DNA from: Knoellia sp031844405
GTDB taxonomy: Bacteria > Actinomycetota > Actinomycetes > Actinomycetales > Dermatophilaceae
NCBI GenBank assembly: GCA_031844405.1
Contig: JAUZVC010000004.1
Location: forward strand, 62,001-126,000
DNA length: 64,000 nucleotides
Direction of reading: 5' to 3'
The notes below the pieces were generated by a model. That model was given only the letters and a program-made list of their open reading frames with translations. It was not told where the DNA came from and ran no database searches. Shown here piece after piece: positions 17,609-26,392 of the stretch; the first letter of the stretch is position 1; every line of letters starts with the position of its first letter. Made by a program: the position numbers and the translations under genes.

Positions 17609-18835
17609 TCAGCACCAGCGGCGGTGCAGCTCGAGCGCGCGGACGTCGGTGAGGGAGGCGACCTGGTCGACGACGACACGCAGTGCTGACCCGTCGTCGG
17701 CTGCAGCCTCGTGGTCGGCCAGCAGGTCGGCGTCGAGGCGCGACGGGTCCTCCCGGTAGGCCTCGACGAGGTCGGCGATGACGGCCCGCTCCCCCGCCAT
17801 GAGCTCGACCCGCTCGGCGACGTTCATGACGAAGTGCGCAGCGACCGCCTTGAGCACGGCGCACTCCGCGCGCGTCCCGACGGGCACGACGAGGTCGGCC
17901 TCGTGACGCACGAGCGCACCGGAGCCGTGCCGATCGCGTGTCGCCTTCTCCACCGAGTGCACGAAGCGGCCGATGATGCGCGAGGTCATGTCCTTGAGCC
18001 CTGCGAGGTCACCGCGACTGCCCTCGTATGCCGTCGGCACCGTGCCCGTGGCGAGCAGCCGTTCCAGCGCGCAGCCGAGCTCGTCGCGGTCGAGGTCGAC
18101 GGCGTAGGAGGCGGTGGCGACGTCGAGGACGACGTCCATGTCGGTGGCGTCGCGCAGCCGGCGCGGGTCGAGCCGACCGGAGGCGATGGCGTCCTCGACG
18201 TCGTGGACCGAGTAGGCGACGTCGTCGGACCAGTCCATGACCTCGGCCTCGAAGGCGCGGCGGCCCTCGGCCGCGCCTTCCCGGAACCAGGCGAAGACGG
18301 GCAGGTCGTCGGCGTAGACCCCGAACTTCGGTGTCGGCGAAGGCCCTTCGCCGCGTGCCCAGGGGTACTTCGTCGTCGCGTCGAGGCTCGCCCGGGTGAG
18401 GTTGAGCCCGGCCGGGCGGCCGTCCGCGTGGAACCGCTTGGGCTCGAGCCGGGTGAGGAGGCGCAGCGTCTGGGCGTTGCCCTCGAACCCGCCGATGCCG
18501 GATGCCACCTCGTTGAGCGCCGTCTCGCCGTTGTGGCCGAAGGGCGGGTGGCCGAGGTCGTGGGCGAGGCAGGCCGTGTCGACGACGTCGGCGTCGCAGC
18601 CGAGGGCGGCACCGAACTCGCGGCCGATCTGGGCGACCTCGAGGCTGTGGGTGAGCCGGTTGCGGACGAAGTCGTCGCTGCCCGGCTGGAGCACCTGGGT
18701 CTTGGCGGAGAGCCGGCGCAGCGAGGCCGAGTGCACGAGCCGGGCGCGGTCCCGGGCGAAGTCGTCGCGGTCGGCTCGCTTGTGCGCGGGGTCCTCCGCG
18801 ACCCAGCGCTCACGGTCCCGCGCGGTGTACGTCAC
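17609..18835 (-). CDS. dgt: deoxyguanosinetriphosphate triphosphohydrolase-like protein
   Basis: HD-domain dNTP triphosphohydrolase, releasing triphosphate from dGTP-like nucleotides. The 408-residue product has the metal residues His63 (RLTHSLEVAQI) and His92-Asp93 (LAHDLGHPPFGHNGE) and the second-shell helix VMDWSDDVAYSVHDVED. GTG 18835 was chosen over GTG 18841 because TAGTGT lies exactly seven bases upstream, matching the leaderless pattern; no ribosome site serves either codon. It is divergent from the lipoprotein gene. Confidence 0.9.
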   Translation of the reverse strand: MTYTARDRERWVAEDPAHKRADRDDFARDRARLVHSASLRRLSAKTQVLQPGSDDFVRNRLTHSLEVAQIGREFGAALGCDADVVDTACLAHDLGHPPFGHNGETALNEVASGIGGFEGNAQTLRLLTRLEPKRFHADGRPAGLNLTRASLDATTKYPWARGEGPSPTPKFGVYADDLPVFAWFREGAAEGRRAFEAEVMDWSDDVAYSVHDVEDAIASGRLDPRRLRDATDMDVVLDVATASYAVDLDRDELGCALERLLATGTVPTAYEGSRGDLAGLKDMTSRIIGRFVHSVEKATRDRHGSGALVRHEADLVVPVGTRAECAVLKAVAAHFVMNVAERVELMAGERAVIADLVEAYREDPSRLDADLLADHEAAADDGSALRVVVDQVASLTDVRALELHRRWC

Positions 18836-18842
18836 GCGCACG

Positions 18843-18848
18843 ACACTA
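18843..18848 (-). promoter_or_regulatory. -10 element of leaderless dgt
   Basis: TAGTGT on the minus strand seven bases before GTG 18835. A second hexamer, TAGGGT at 18870-18875 on the plus strand, could serve the divergent lipoprotein gene. Confidence 0.5.
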
Positions 18849-18928
18849 GAGGGTGGCCGGTCGCACACTTAGGGTTGCACCCGGCGCGGGACAGCAGTCC
18901 CCCACGACGCAGAGGCAAAGGACCAGAG

Positions 18929-19654
18929 GTGACGGTGCAGGGACGACTCGCGCGACAGGTGGCTGCCGCCGTGGTCGTCGCGCTGATCGCCGCCGGGTGC
19001 TCCGGAGGCGGCGACGGGAGCGAGTCCGACGACGGCACCGGCACGAGCGACGCGCCACGGGAGGCGAAGCCCGCGGACACCACCGGCCCGATCAAGGACG
19101 CGGCGCTGGCGGCCGGGTCGGTCGCCGTGACGCGCACGGTTCGTCCGGGCGACGCTGGCGACCGGATCACGCAGGAGGAGATCGAGGTCGAGCTCACCGA
19201 GCCGCCTTCGGGACGGGTGCTCCACGTCGGCGAGGAGATCTGGACCCTCGACGTCGTCGACGGCATCGGCTACCTCAAGGACCAGAGCGAGAGGAAGTCG
19301 GCGAACCGCTGGCAGCGCCTGTCGGCGGCCGAGACGACCGAGCGGCTCGAGGACGTGACGCTCGACGGCCTGCTCGGCGTCATCGACCGGGCCTCGAAGA
19401 TCACGAAGACCGAGAAGGCCACCGTGGCCGGCACTGCGGCGACCTGCCACTCGCTCACCCTGGGACCGGGTGCCACGACCGGCGGCGGCGACGGGCCGAC
19501 CCCCCAGTCCGCGCGGATCTGCGTCGACGGTGACCGCCGGCCGCTCGAGCTCGTCGTCACGGCCGGCGACGAGGTGACGACGTCGACCTTCACGTCGTGG
19601 GGACTCGCGGTCGAGGCGCTGGCGCCACCGCCGGCCCTCGTTGACGGCGACTGA
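18929..19654 (+). CDS. putative lipoprotein (LppX/LprG-like layout)
   Basis: A 241-residue exported lipoprotein of unknown function. After a short charged start, a hydrophobic segment ends in the lipobox LIAAGC; an acidic Ser/Gly linker follows. The body (VAVTRTVRPGDAGDR, RVLHVGEEIWTLDVVDGIGY, TCHSLTLGPG) is beta-rich and resembles the layout of actinobacterial lipoproteins that bind lipids, but this is only a resemblance of length and order. GTG 18929 is used, with AAAGGA upstream; GTG 18935 is also possible. Confidence 0.7.
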   Translation: MTVQGRLARQVAAAVVVALIAAGCSGGGDGSESDDGTGTSDAPREAKPADTTGPIKDAALAAGSVAVTRTVRPGDAGDRITQEEIEVELTEPPSGRVLHVGEEIWTLDVVDGIGYLKDQSERKSANRWQRLSAAETTERLEDVTLDGLLGVIDRASKITKTEKATVAGTAATCHSLTLGPGATTGGGDGPTPQSARICVDGDRRPLELVVTAGDEVTTSTFTSWGLAVEALAPPPALVDGD

Positions 19655-19663
19655 GCCGACCCC

Positions 19664-20329
19664 CTAGGAGTTCGTGGAACGGGCCGCCTCGGCGGCGGCC
19701 GCTGCGCGCCCGACCCACGTGGGCGTCGCGCCGTAGCGTTGGCTCGGGATGAGCCGCCCGTGGGCGCTGTCGTCGATGAGCTGGGCCAGCCTGCTCTCGC
19801 GCGTCTCCTCGCGCTTGGCGCTGACCACCCAGTTCTCGGCGACCCCACGGTAGGACTCGGTCGCGGCCTCCCAGAACGCTGCGGCTGCGGGATCGGCGAG
19901 CAGACGGGCCCGCTGCTCCTCGTCCAGCTGCAGCCGCGTCTCGTAGGAGTAGCCGCTGTCCCCGGGTCGGCGGCGCTCGAACGCCGCGAGCCCTGCGGGG
20001 CGCATGAGACCAGCCGCGGTGAGCCGCTCGACGTGGGCGATGTTGGCCGCGCTCCAGACGCTCGACGGCTTGCGCGGTGTCCACCGCTGACGGCGCGAGT
20101 CGTCGTCGATCCGCTGCGACACGCTGTCGATCCACCCGAAGCAGAGCGCCACCGGCACAGCCTCCTCCCAGGTGAGGCCGCGGTCGGCGACGTGCTTCTT
20201 GTGCAGCCCCATCCACAGCTCGGTCGCGGTCTCGTGGTGCTCCTCGAGCCAGGCCCGGAACTCCGCCGCGTCACGGAAGAAGAGCGCCGGGCGCTCGGCG
20301 GAACCACCCGGCATACCGATGTCAGCCAT
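19664..20329 (-). CDS. YdeI/OmpD-associated family protein
   Basis: A 221-residue cytosolic protein of the YdeI family (also called bacteriocin-protection family). Landmarks are AEFRAWLEEHHE, ELWMGLHKKHV, LTWEEAVPVALCFGWIDS and a late WVVSAKREETRESRLAQLI. Family members are linked to resistance to antimicrobial peptides, but the activity is not settled. The ATG at 20329 gives the family-typical N-terminus; there is no good ribosome site. It is convergent with the lipoprotein gene and divergent from the kinase. Confidence 0.82.
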   Translation of the reverse strand: MADIGMPGGSAERPALFFRDAAEFRAWLEEHHETATELWMGLHKKHVADRGLTWEEAVPVALCFGWIDSVSQRIDDDSRRQRWTPRKPSSVWSAANIAHVERLTAAGLMRPAGLAAFERRRPGDSGYSYETRLQLDEEQRARLLADPAAAAFWEAATESYRGVAENWVVSAKREETRESRLAQLIDDSAHGRLIPSQRYGATPTWVGRAAAAAEAARSTNS

Positions 20330-20436
20330 GGGTAGGAGTTTCGCAGCGGGAACCGACAGATGCACCGCGCGGCGCGTCGACCCGTAGGCTCGTGAGGCCG
20401 ACCGACCGAAAGCCACGCCGTGCAAGGAGGACCCCG

Positions 20437-22056
20437 TTGACTGTGCCGGAGACGCTCGTGGCCGGGCGCTACCGCCTCGACCGGGTCATCGCCACCGGCG
20501 GGATGGGTGTCGTGTGGGAGGGGTTCGACGAACGTCTCCAGCGGCGCGTGGCGGTCAAGCTGCTGCACACGCTCTCCGGGGTGCCGGAGGCGGAGGCGCA
20601 GCTCGCCAAGGACCGCGCCATGCGCGAGGCACGCATCACCGCCCGGTTGCACCACCCCCACGCCGTCACGGTCTTCGACGTCGTCGAGCACGAGGGCCGG
20701 CCGTGCCTCGTCATGGAGCTGATCCCGTCGACCCCCCTGTCGGCGAGGCTCAAGGAACTGGGACCGCTGCCCGTCGCGACGGTGGCACGGGTCGGGCACG
20801 AGGTCGCCACGGCGCTGGCCGCCGCGCACGACCTCGGCATCGTCCACCGTGACGTCAAGCCCGGCAACATCCTCCTCACCGCCGACGGCGCTTCGCACAT
20901 CAGCGACTTCGGGATCTCGCACGCCCTCGGCGACGCGACACTGACCCGGACCGGGTTGCTGCACGGCACGCCGGCCTATCTCGCGCCGGAGGCGGCCCGC
21001 GGCGAGGAGGCGTCCTACCCTGCCGACGTCTTCTCGCTGGGCTCGACGCTGTTCGCCGCGCTCGAGGGCGCGCCGCCGTTCGGCTCCGACGAGAACTCGA
21101 TCGCTCTGCTGCACAAGGTCGCTGCCGCCGATGTCCCCGCGCCGACGAACGCCGGGCCGCTCACCGGGTTCCTCCTCGACATGCTCTCGCCGGACCCGGC
21201 CGCCCGCCCCACGATGCGCGAGGTCGCCGACCGCCTCGCCCGGCTGCCCGAGGAGGAGGACCTCAACCGGGCGATGCCGCCCGTGGCGTCGACCGCGGTC
21301 CTGCCCCGGCACGACGAGCATCGCGAGCGCGACGACGTCCTGCCGTGGTTCCCACCGGACCCTGACGATGGGGACGCCCACGACGGGCCGGCAGCCCCGG
21401 GAGCCTCGGGAGCGTCGGCAGCGCCCAGCGGAGCGGCCGACCGGGAGCCTCGGCGACGCGGCCGGGCCCTGCTGCTCCTGGGCGCAGGCGCGGTGGTCCT
21501 GGCCGTGCTGGTGGCCGCGCTCACCGGCAACCTCCCGGGCGGCTCCGACGCCGGCGAGGCGCGCGACGCCTCGCCGAGCACCTCGCCGAGCACCTCGGCG
21601 AGCACATCGGCCACATCGGACACGCCCCCAAGGTCGACCACGCCGTCACCCACCGCGTCCCCGCCGTCGCAGACCCCGACCAGCCGGCCGACCCCGTCGA
21701 CGTCGTCGCCCAGCGCCTCACCACCGGCGAGCCGGCCGCAGCAGCTCTCCTCGGCGATCTCGAGCTACTACGCCCTGCTGCCGGACGACACCGATGCGGC
21801 GTGGTCGCGCCTCACGGCGGGATACCAGCGCAGTCCCAGCGGCGGCCGCGACTCCTTCGAGTCCTTCTGGGGCCGCATCGACGACGTCCGCGTGAGCGAT
21901 GTCAGGGCGCGGCCACCGGACGAGGTCGAGGCCACCCTGCGCTACACCTACGAGAGCGGCCGGGTCGACGTCGAGCGCACGCGGTTCCGGCTCGTCGACG
22001 AGGACGGGGTGCTCAAGATCGCCGGCTCCGAGGTCCTCTCCAGCGGTCCGGGCTGA
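20437..22056 (+). CDS. membrane serine/threonine protein kinase
   Basis: A 539-residue Hanks-type kinase. The catalytic domain (about 1-265) has the G-loop ATGGMGVVWEG, Lys41, HRDVKPGN with Asp139 and DFG at 157-159. One membrane helix (ALLLLGAGAVVLAVLVAAL) follows, then a long Pro/Ser/Thr linker and an extracytoplasmic domain of about 100 residues that looks NTF2-like; there are no PASTA repeats, so it should not be the classic PknB cell-wall sensor. TTG 20437 is chosen because AAGGAGG lies six bases upstream. Confidence 0.9.
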   Translation: MTVPETLVAGRYRLDRVIATGGMGVVWEGFDERLQRRVAVKLLHTLSGVPEAEAQLAKDRAMREARITARLHHPHAVTVFDVVEHEGRPCLVMELIPSTPLSARLKELGPLPVATVARVGHEVATALAAAHDLGIVHRDVKPGNILLTADGASHISDFGISHALGDATLTRTGLLHGTPAYLAPEAARGEEASYPADVFSLGSTLFAALEGAPPFGSDENSIALLHKVAAADVPAPTNAGPLTGFLLDMLSPDPAARPTMREVADRLARLPEEEDLNRAMPPVASTAVLPRHDEHRERDDVLPWFPPDPDDGDAHDGPAAPGASGASAAPSGAADREPRRRGRALLLLGAGAVVLAVLVAALTGNLPGGSDAGEARDASPSTSPSTSASTSATSDTPPRSTTPSPTASPPSQTPTSRPTPSTSSPSASPPASRPQQLSSAISSYYALLPDDTDAAWSRLTAGYQRSPSGGRDSFESFWGRIDDVRVSDVRARPPDEVEATLRYTYESGRVDVERTRFRLVDEDGVLKIAGSEVLSSGPG

Positions 22057-22127
22057 CCCACGCGCCCGCAAGGTCCCACACGAACCGCGTATGCCGTGCC
22101 GCACCCGCGGCCGCCGTGGTCGTCCGG

Positions 22128-23342
22128 TCAGCCGCCCGAGACCGACAGCTCCGCGTGCGCGATCTGCGCCCGCTGGGCCTCGTCGAGGTCGCGCGAGCGC
22201 AACCAGTTCTCGGGCAGCGCGACGACCCGCGGCGAGCCTGCCCGGCCGCGCTGGCCCTCGGCCGGCTCCCCCGGCCACGGCGCGTCGAGGTCCATGGTCC
22301 CGATGAGGTCGTCGAGCGCCTGGAGGCTGTCGACGAGGGCGAGCTGGTTGCGCACGGTCGAGCCGGCCGGGAACCCCTTGAGGTACCACGCGATGTGCTT
22401 GCGGATGTCGCGGCAGCCGCGCAGCTCGTCGCCGTCGTAGAAGTCGACGAGGTAGGCCGCGTGCCGGCGCAGCGTCTCGGTGACCTCGCGAAGCCCGGGC
22501 TGGACGCGCGCCGTCGTGCCGGCGAACGCGGCCGCGAGGTCGGTGAAGAGCCACGGCCGCCCGAGGCAGCCGCGACCGACGACGACGCCGTCGCAGCCGG
22601 TCTCGGCGACCATGCGCAGCGCGTCCTCGGCCGACCAGATGTCGCCGTTGCCGAGGACCGGCACGCTCGTCACGGCCTCCTTCAGCCGAGCGATGGCCGA
22701 CCAGTCGGCCTGGCCGGAGTAGGCCTGCGAGGCGGTCCGGCCGTGGAGGGCGACCGCTGCCGCGCCCTCGCCCTCCGCGATCCGTCCGGCGTCGAGGTAG
22801 GTGATGTGGTCCGCGTCGATGCCGATGCGCATCTTGACGGTGACCGGCACGTCGTAGGGGCTCGCCTCGCGCACGACGTTGCTGACGATCCCCCGGAAGA
22901 GCTCCGTCTTCCACGGCAGCGCCGCGCCGCCCCCCTTGCGGGTGACCTTGGGGACCGGGCAGCCGAAGTTGAGGTCGATGTGGTCGGCGAGGTCCTCGGT
23001 CACGAGCATCCGCGCGGCGAGCCCGGCCGTGGCCGGGTCGACCGAGTAGAGCTGGACCGAGCGCGGGTGCTCCTCGGGCCCGTGGCTGATGAGCCGCATC
23101 GTCTCGGGTGTGCGCTCGACGAGGGCGCGCGAGGTCACCATCTCGTTGACGTAGAGGCTCGTCGCACCGCTGGCTCCGCCCGCGGCGGCACCGGCCGAGC
23201 CGTACTCGCGGCACAGCCGGCGGAAGGCGCGGTTGGTGATCCCGGCCATCGGCGCGAGCACGACGGGCGACTCGATCGTGTGGCGCCCGATCTGCAGCGG
23301 GGGCAGGACGGGTGAGGTGGTGGTCTCGGCTGGAGCAGTCAT
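22128..23342 (-). CDS. dusB: tRNA-dihydrouridine synthase
   Basis: FMN-dependent enzyme reducing uridines to dihydrouridine in tRNA D loops. The 404-residue product has the TIM-barrel motifs VLAPMAGITNRAFRRLC, the catalytic Cys128 in LNFGCPVPKVTRKGGGAAL, VTVKMRIG, and VALHGRTASQAYSG. ATG 23342 gives the usual N-terminus. Unusually, a Gly/Ala-rich stretch GSAGAAAGGASGATS interrupts the conserved REYG...LYVNEM segment at about residues 48-62. It is divergent from the sulfurtransferase, only 34 bases away. Confidence 0.93.
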   Translation of the reverse strand: MTAPAETTTSPVLPPLQIGRHTIESPVVLAPMAGITNRAFRRLCREYGSAGAAAGGASGATSLYVNEMVTSRALVERTPETMRLISHGPEEHPRSVQLYSVDPATAGLAARMLVTEDLADHIDLNFGCPVPKVTRKGGGAALPWKTELFRGIVSNVVREASPYDVPVTVKMRIGIDADHITYLDAGRIAEGEGAAAVALHGRTASQAYSGQADWSAIARLKEAVTSVPVLGNGDIWSAEDALRMVAETGCDGVVVGRGCLGRPWLFTDLAAAFAGTTARVQPGLREVTETLRRHAAYLVDFYDGDELRGCRDIRKHIAWYLKGFPAGSTVRNQLALVDSLQALDDLIGTMDLDAPWPGEPAEGQRGRAGSPRVVALPENWLRSRDLDEAQRAQIAHAELSVSGG

Positions 23343-23376
23343 GACCCGGCGATTCTCCCACTGGTTGACTGGCGCC

Positions 23377-24213
23377 ATGTCCACGCTCCTCACCCCAGCC
23401 CAGCTCGCCGCCGCCATGGAGCGCGACGAGGTGCGGGTGCTCGACGTCCAGTACTCCCTCGCCGGGGACGGACCGGCCTTGTATGCCGTGGCGCACCTCC
23501 CCGGTGTCCCTCACCTCGACCTCGATGCGGTCCTGGCCGGGCCGCCCGGCGCCGGCGGGCGACACCCCCTGCCCGACCCGGAGGTCCTCGAGACCGGGCT
23601 CCGGGCGGTCGGGCTGCGCGAGGGCGAGACCGTCGTCGTCTACGACCAGCAGACGTCCCTGGCCTCGGCCCGCGCATGGTGGGTGCTGCGGTGGGCCGGC
23701 GTCACCGACGTCCGCGTGCTCGACGGTGGCCTCGCCGCGTGGCGGGCGGAGGGCCTGCCCGTGACCACCGACGTGCCCCGGCCGGAGGCCGGTGACGTCG
23801 TGGTCCGGCCCGGTTCCGTGCCCGTCCTGGACTCCGACGGCGCGGCCCGGGTGGCCCGCGAGGGCGTCCTCCTCGACTCGCGGGTCGGTGAGCGGTTCCG
23901 TGGCGAGACCGAACCGATCGACGCCGTGGCCGGTCACATCCCCGGTGCCCGCAACGCCCCGATGGGCGAGCAGCTCGAGGCGGACGGCCGCTTCCGGTCC
24001 GCCGACGAGCTGCGCGCCTACTTCGCACGGCTGGGTGCGACGTCCGGGACGGAGGTGGGCACGTCCTGCGGCTCGGGCGTGACCGCGGCCCACACCGCTC
24101 TGGCCCTGCACCTCGCCGGGGTCGACGCCACGCCCTACATCGGATCGTGGAGCCACTGGATCACCGACCCCACGCGCCCCGTGGCGACCGGGTCAGGGAG
24201 CGATCGCGACTGA
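23377..24213 (+). CDS. thiosulfate/3-mercaptopyruvate sulfurtransferase
   Basis: Two-domain rhodanese of 278 residues that transfers sulfur to cyanide or other thiophiles. The N-terminal domain is inactive (YDQQTS at the loop), while the C-terminal domain has the active loop CGSGVTA with Cys231. CRNxPW-like landmarks appear as HIPGARNAP. The loop CGSGV(T/S)A is closer to mercaptopyruvate than to thiosulfate enzymes in many families, but substrate cannot be decided here. It overlaps the 3' end of the convergent sigma-fusion gene by 21 bases. Confidence 0.88.
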   Translation: MSTLLTPAQLAAAMERDEVRVLDVQYSLAGDGPALYAVAHLPGVPHLDLDAVLAGPPGAGGRHPLPDPEVLETGLRAVGLREGETVVVYDQQTSLASARAWWVLRWAGVTDVRVLDGGLAAWRAEGLPVTTDVPRPEAGDVVVRPGSVPVLDSDGAARVAREGVLLDSRVGERFRGETEPIDAVAGHIPGARNAPMGEQLEADGRFRSADELRAYFARLGATSGTEVGTSCGSGVTAAHTALALHLAGVDATPYIGSWSHWITDPTRPVATGSGSDRD

Positions 24214-25905
24214 GACCGCGGGGGTTCCGGGCGTGCTGCCCCCACGCCCGGGCAGGGTGGACACCCTCACGAGCGTTCCGGTCACGGCGTTCCACGACAG
24301 GAGGTGGGTCGTCCTCCACCGGACGAGCACCTCGTCGTTGTAGGCCCAGCCGAGCACCTCGCAGCACCCGACGGAGACACCTTCGCTCAACGGTGCGACG
24401 AGGAGACGAGGCGCGCTTCCGTCCGTGGCCCCGGTGGAGCCATCGCCCGTGCCCTGGCCGGTCGCCGGGAGGGCGAGCACACCCTGGAAGAGGCGCTCGG
24501 GGCGGCGCTGGTTCGCCGCGAGCGCCGCCTCGCGCCCGAGGAAGCCGCCGGTGGCGAACCGTCCGGACGGGCTCGTCAGGGTCGCGCCCCACGTGCCGCT
24601 GAGGACGTTCGGTCCGCCGCGCGTCGCCTGGTTGGACCCGGTGTGGTCGAACGTGTGGAGTCGCACCTCGTCCCCTGCCTCCACGGTGACCCGGTGGGGA
24701 CCCAGGTGCGCCGACTGCGACAGGCGACTCACCTGTCCGCGCCGGCGGTCGATCCGCCAGCGCGCCGTGTCGGACCACACGATGACCGACGTCGGTGTCC
24801 AGCCGCCCTGGTCGAGGTGGCGGTCGGCGACAGGGTGAGTGCGCAGCTCGCCCGTGAAGGCGTCCAGCACGACCACCCTGCCCGGCTGGAGGAAGAGGAC
24901 GTGGCGCCGGTCCTCGGCGACCGCGGTGACCTCGAGCGGCGCGGTGGCGCGGCCGGCCTCGTCGACGTTGGCGACGAGCGGAAGCGTGTCGACGAGGACG
25001 AACGGGTCGTCGAGCGTGGGGCGGACGAGCACCGCCCGGAAGCCGTCGGGCTCGTGCCGCAGGAGGACCGCTCGCACGGGTGCGCTGCTCGGGCCGAGCT
25101 CGCTCAGGGTGCGCATTCGTGTGCGCGGGCCGAAGGACAGCACCTCCGGCAGGGCGAGCTGTCCTCGGGTGAGGTCGTCGACGCTGGGCAGCAGGGAGAT
25201 CTGCTCCTCGCTCGGGCCGACCTGGGCCAACGTGCCGAGAAGTGCGAACGCCGAGCCGTCCCACCGCGACGTCGCGGTCGCACCCGATGCCGAGGGTGTC
25301 ACCGAGGGTGCGGGGGCCACCGACCGGCCGGCACCGTCGGGCAGGGCGACGACCACGCCGACGAGGGCCGCGCCCGCGGCGGTCGTCCCTGCCCACAGGC
25401 GCCACGCGTGCCGACGTCGGCCCACGGCACCGAGCCGAGCGCGGTCGACGTAGTCGCGCTCCGGCACCGGCGCGGCGGCGTCGAGCAGGGCGTCGCGGGT
25501 CACCGGCGGCAGATGTCGCCGCAGCGAGGCCACCGAGAGGCCGAGCACCTCGGCTGCCTCGACCTCCCCCCTCTCCTCGTAGCGCAGGAGGACGGCGACC
25601 GCACGCTGCCGCCGGGTGAGGGCAGCGAGCTCGGCCGGCAGGACCGGTCCGGTCCAGGACCCTTCGTGCCGGCGGACGCGTCGCAGCATCGCCGCGCGGT
25701 AGAGCTCGCGTCGCACGAACGTGTCCGGGTCGTCGTCACGCATCCGCCGCCACCGCAGCAGCAGGGCACCGAACGCGTCCTGCACGACCTCGTCGGCGAG
25801 GCCGAGGTCACCGCAGACGAGGTAGGCCGCGCGCGCCAGCTGCTCCTGGCGGGCACGGACGTAGTCGGCGAACTCGTCGCCGGCCTCGCGTGGTGGGCCG
25901 CTCAC
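24193..25905 (-). CDS. sigma-factor-like domain fused to membrane helix and extracytoplasmic domain
   Basis: A 570-residue protein with an unusual architecture. Residues 10-75 resemble sigma-70 region 2 of SigE-family factors (EFADYVRARQEQLARAAYLV, DEVVQDAFGALLLRW); residues 95-140 resemble region 4 (LTRRQRAVAVLLRY, AAEVLGLSVASLRRHL). A single membrane helix (about 169-188) then leads to some 380 residues outside the membrane, rich in beta strands and likely propeller-like (HVLFLQPGRVVVLDAFTGEL, RWRIDRRRGQVSRL). No anti-sigma zinc motif is visible. GTG 25905 is the assumed start, but its ribosome site is poorly spaced. It may be a membrane-tethered regulator. Confidence 0.72.
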   Translation of the reverse strand: MSGPPREAGDEFADYVRARQEQLARAAYLVCGDLGLADEVVQDAFGALLLRWRRMRDDDPDTFVRRELYRAAMLRRVRRHEGSWTGPVLPAELAALTRRQRAVAVLLRYEERGEVEAAEVLGLSVASLRRHLPPVTRDALLDAAAPVPERDYVDRARLGAVGRRRHAWRLWAGTTAAGAALVGVVVALPDGAGRSVAPAPSVTPSASGATATSRWDGSAFALLGTLAQVGPSEEQISLLPSVDDLTRGQLALPEVLSFGPRTRMRTLSELGPSSAPVRAVLLRHEPDGFRAVLVRPTLDDPFVLVDTLPLVANVDEAGRATAPLEVTAVAEDRRHVLFLQPGRVVVLDAFTGELRTHPVADRHLDQGGWTPTSVIVWSDTARWRIDRRRGQVSRLSQSAHLGPHRVTVEAGDEVRLHTFDHTGSNQATRGGPNVLSGTWGATLTSPSGRFATGGFLGREAALAANQRRPERLFQGVLALPATGQGTGDGSTGATDGSAPRLLVAPLSEGVSVGCCEVLGWAYNDEVLVRWRTTHLLSWNAVTGTLVRVSTLPGRGGSTPGTPAVSVAIAP

Positions 25906-25963
25906 CCTCCCACTGTCCAACGCGCGACGCCGCGCGCAAAGGGGCTGGGGGCACACGGCATAC

Positions 25964-25992
25964 GAAAACCCCCCGACCGCGCGGTCGGGGGG
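25964..25992 (-). terminator. intrinsic terminator of cspA
   Basis: A 12-bp GC stem (25969-25980 with 25981-25992) is followed on the minus strand by TTTTC, a textbook intrinsic terminator 37 bases after the cspA stop. Confidence 0.9.
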
Positions 25993-26028
25993 CTTCGACG
26001 AGAACGAGGTCTCGAAGGTGGTCCTGGG

Positions 26029-26232
26029 TCAGAGACCCTTGACCTTCTCGGCCTGCGGGCCCTTGGGGCCCTGCGTGACGTCGAACTCGACCTTCTGGCC
26101 CTCGGAGAGCTCGCGGTAGCCGCTGCTCTCGATCGCCGAGTAGTGAACGAAGACGTCAGCGCCGCCACCGTCCTGCTCGATGAAGCCGAAGCCCTTTTCG
26201 CTGTTGAACCACTTCACGGTGCCGGTTGCCAC
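26029..26232 (-). CDS. cspA: cold shock protein, RNA chaperone
   Basis: A 67-residue single cold-shock domain that binds single-stranded RNA and DNA. RNP1 is KGFGFIEQ and RNP2 is VFVHYSAI; the aromatic surface is complete. The start is GTG at 26232. About 160 bases separate it from the FMN reductase gene upstream on the same strand, enough for its own promoter and an untranslated leader; long leaders are common in this family. A strong terminator follows. Confidence 0.95.
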   Translation of the reverse strand: MATGTVKWFNSEKGFGFIEQDGGGADVFVHYSAIESSGYRELSEGQKVEFDVTQGPKGPQAEKVKGL

Positions 26233-26392
26233 TGGTGTTGCCTATCTGTGTGTTGCGAGCGCTCCCGTGTGGAGAGCTCAGGTGCCGCCTTGAAGGCAAC
26301 GTGACCACGGTATCAGCGAGAGGTCCTCACCGCCCCATCGTCCGCCGGGCGATCCGGGCGGCCGGATCCTGCCCGCCCGGATCGACCCGCTC

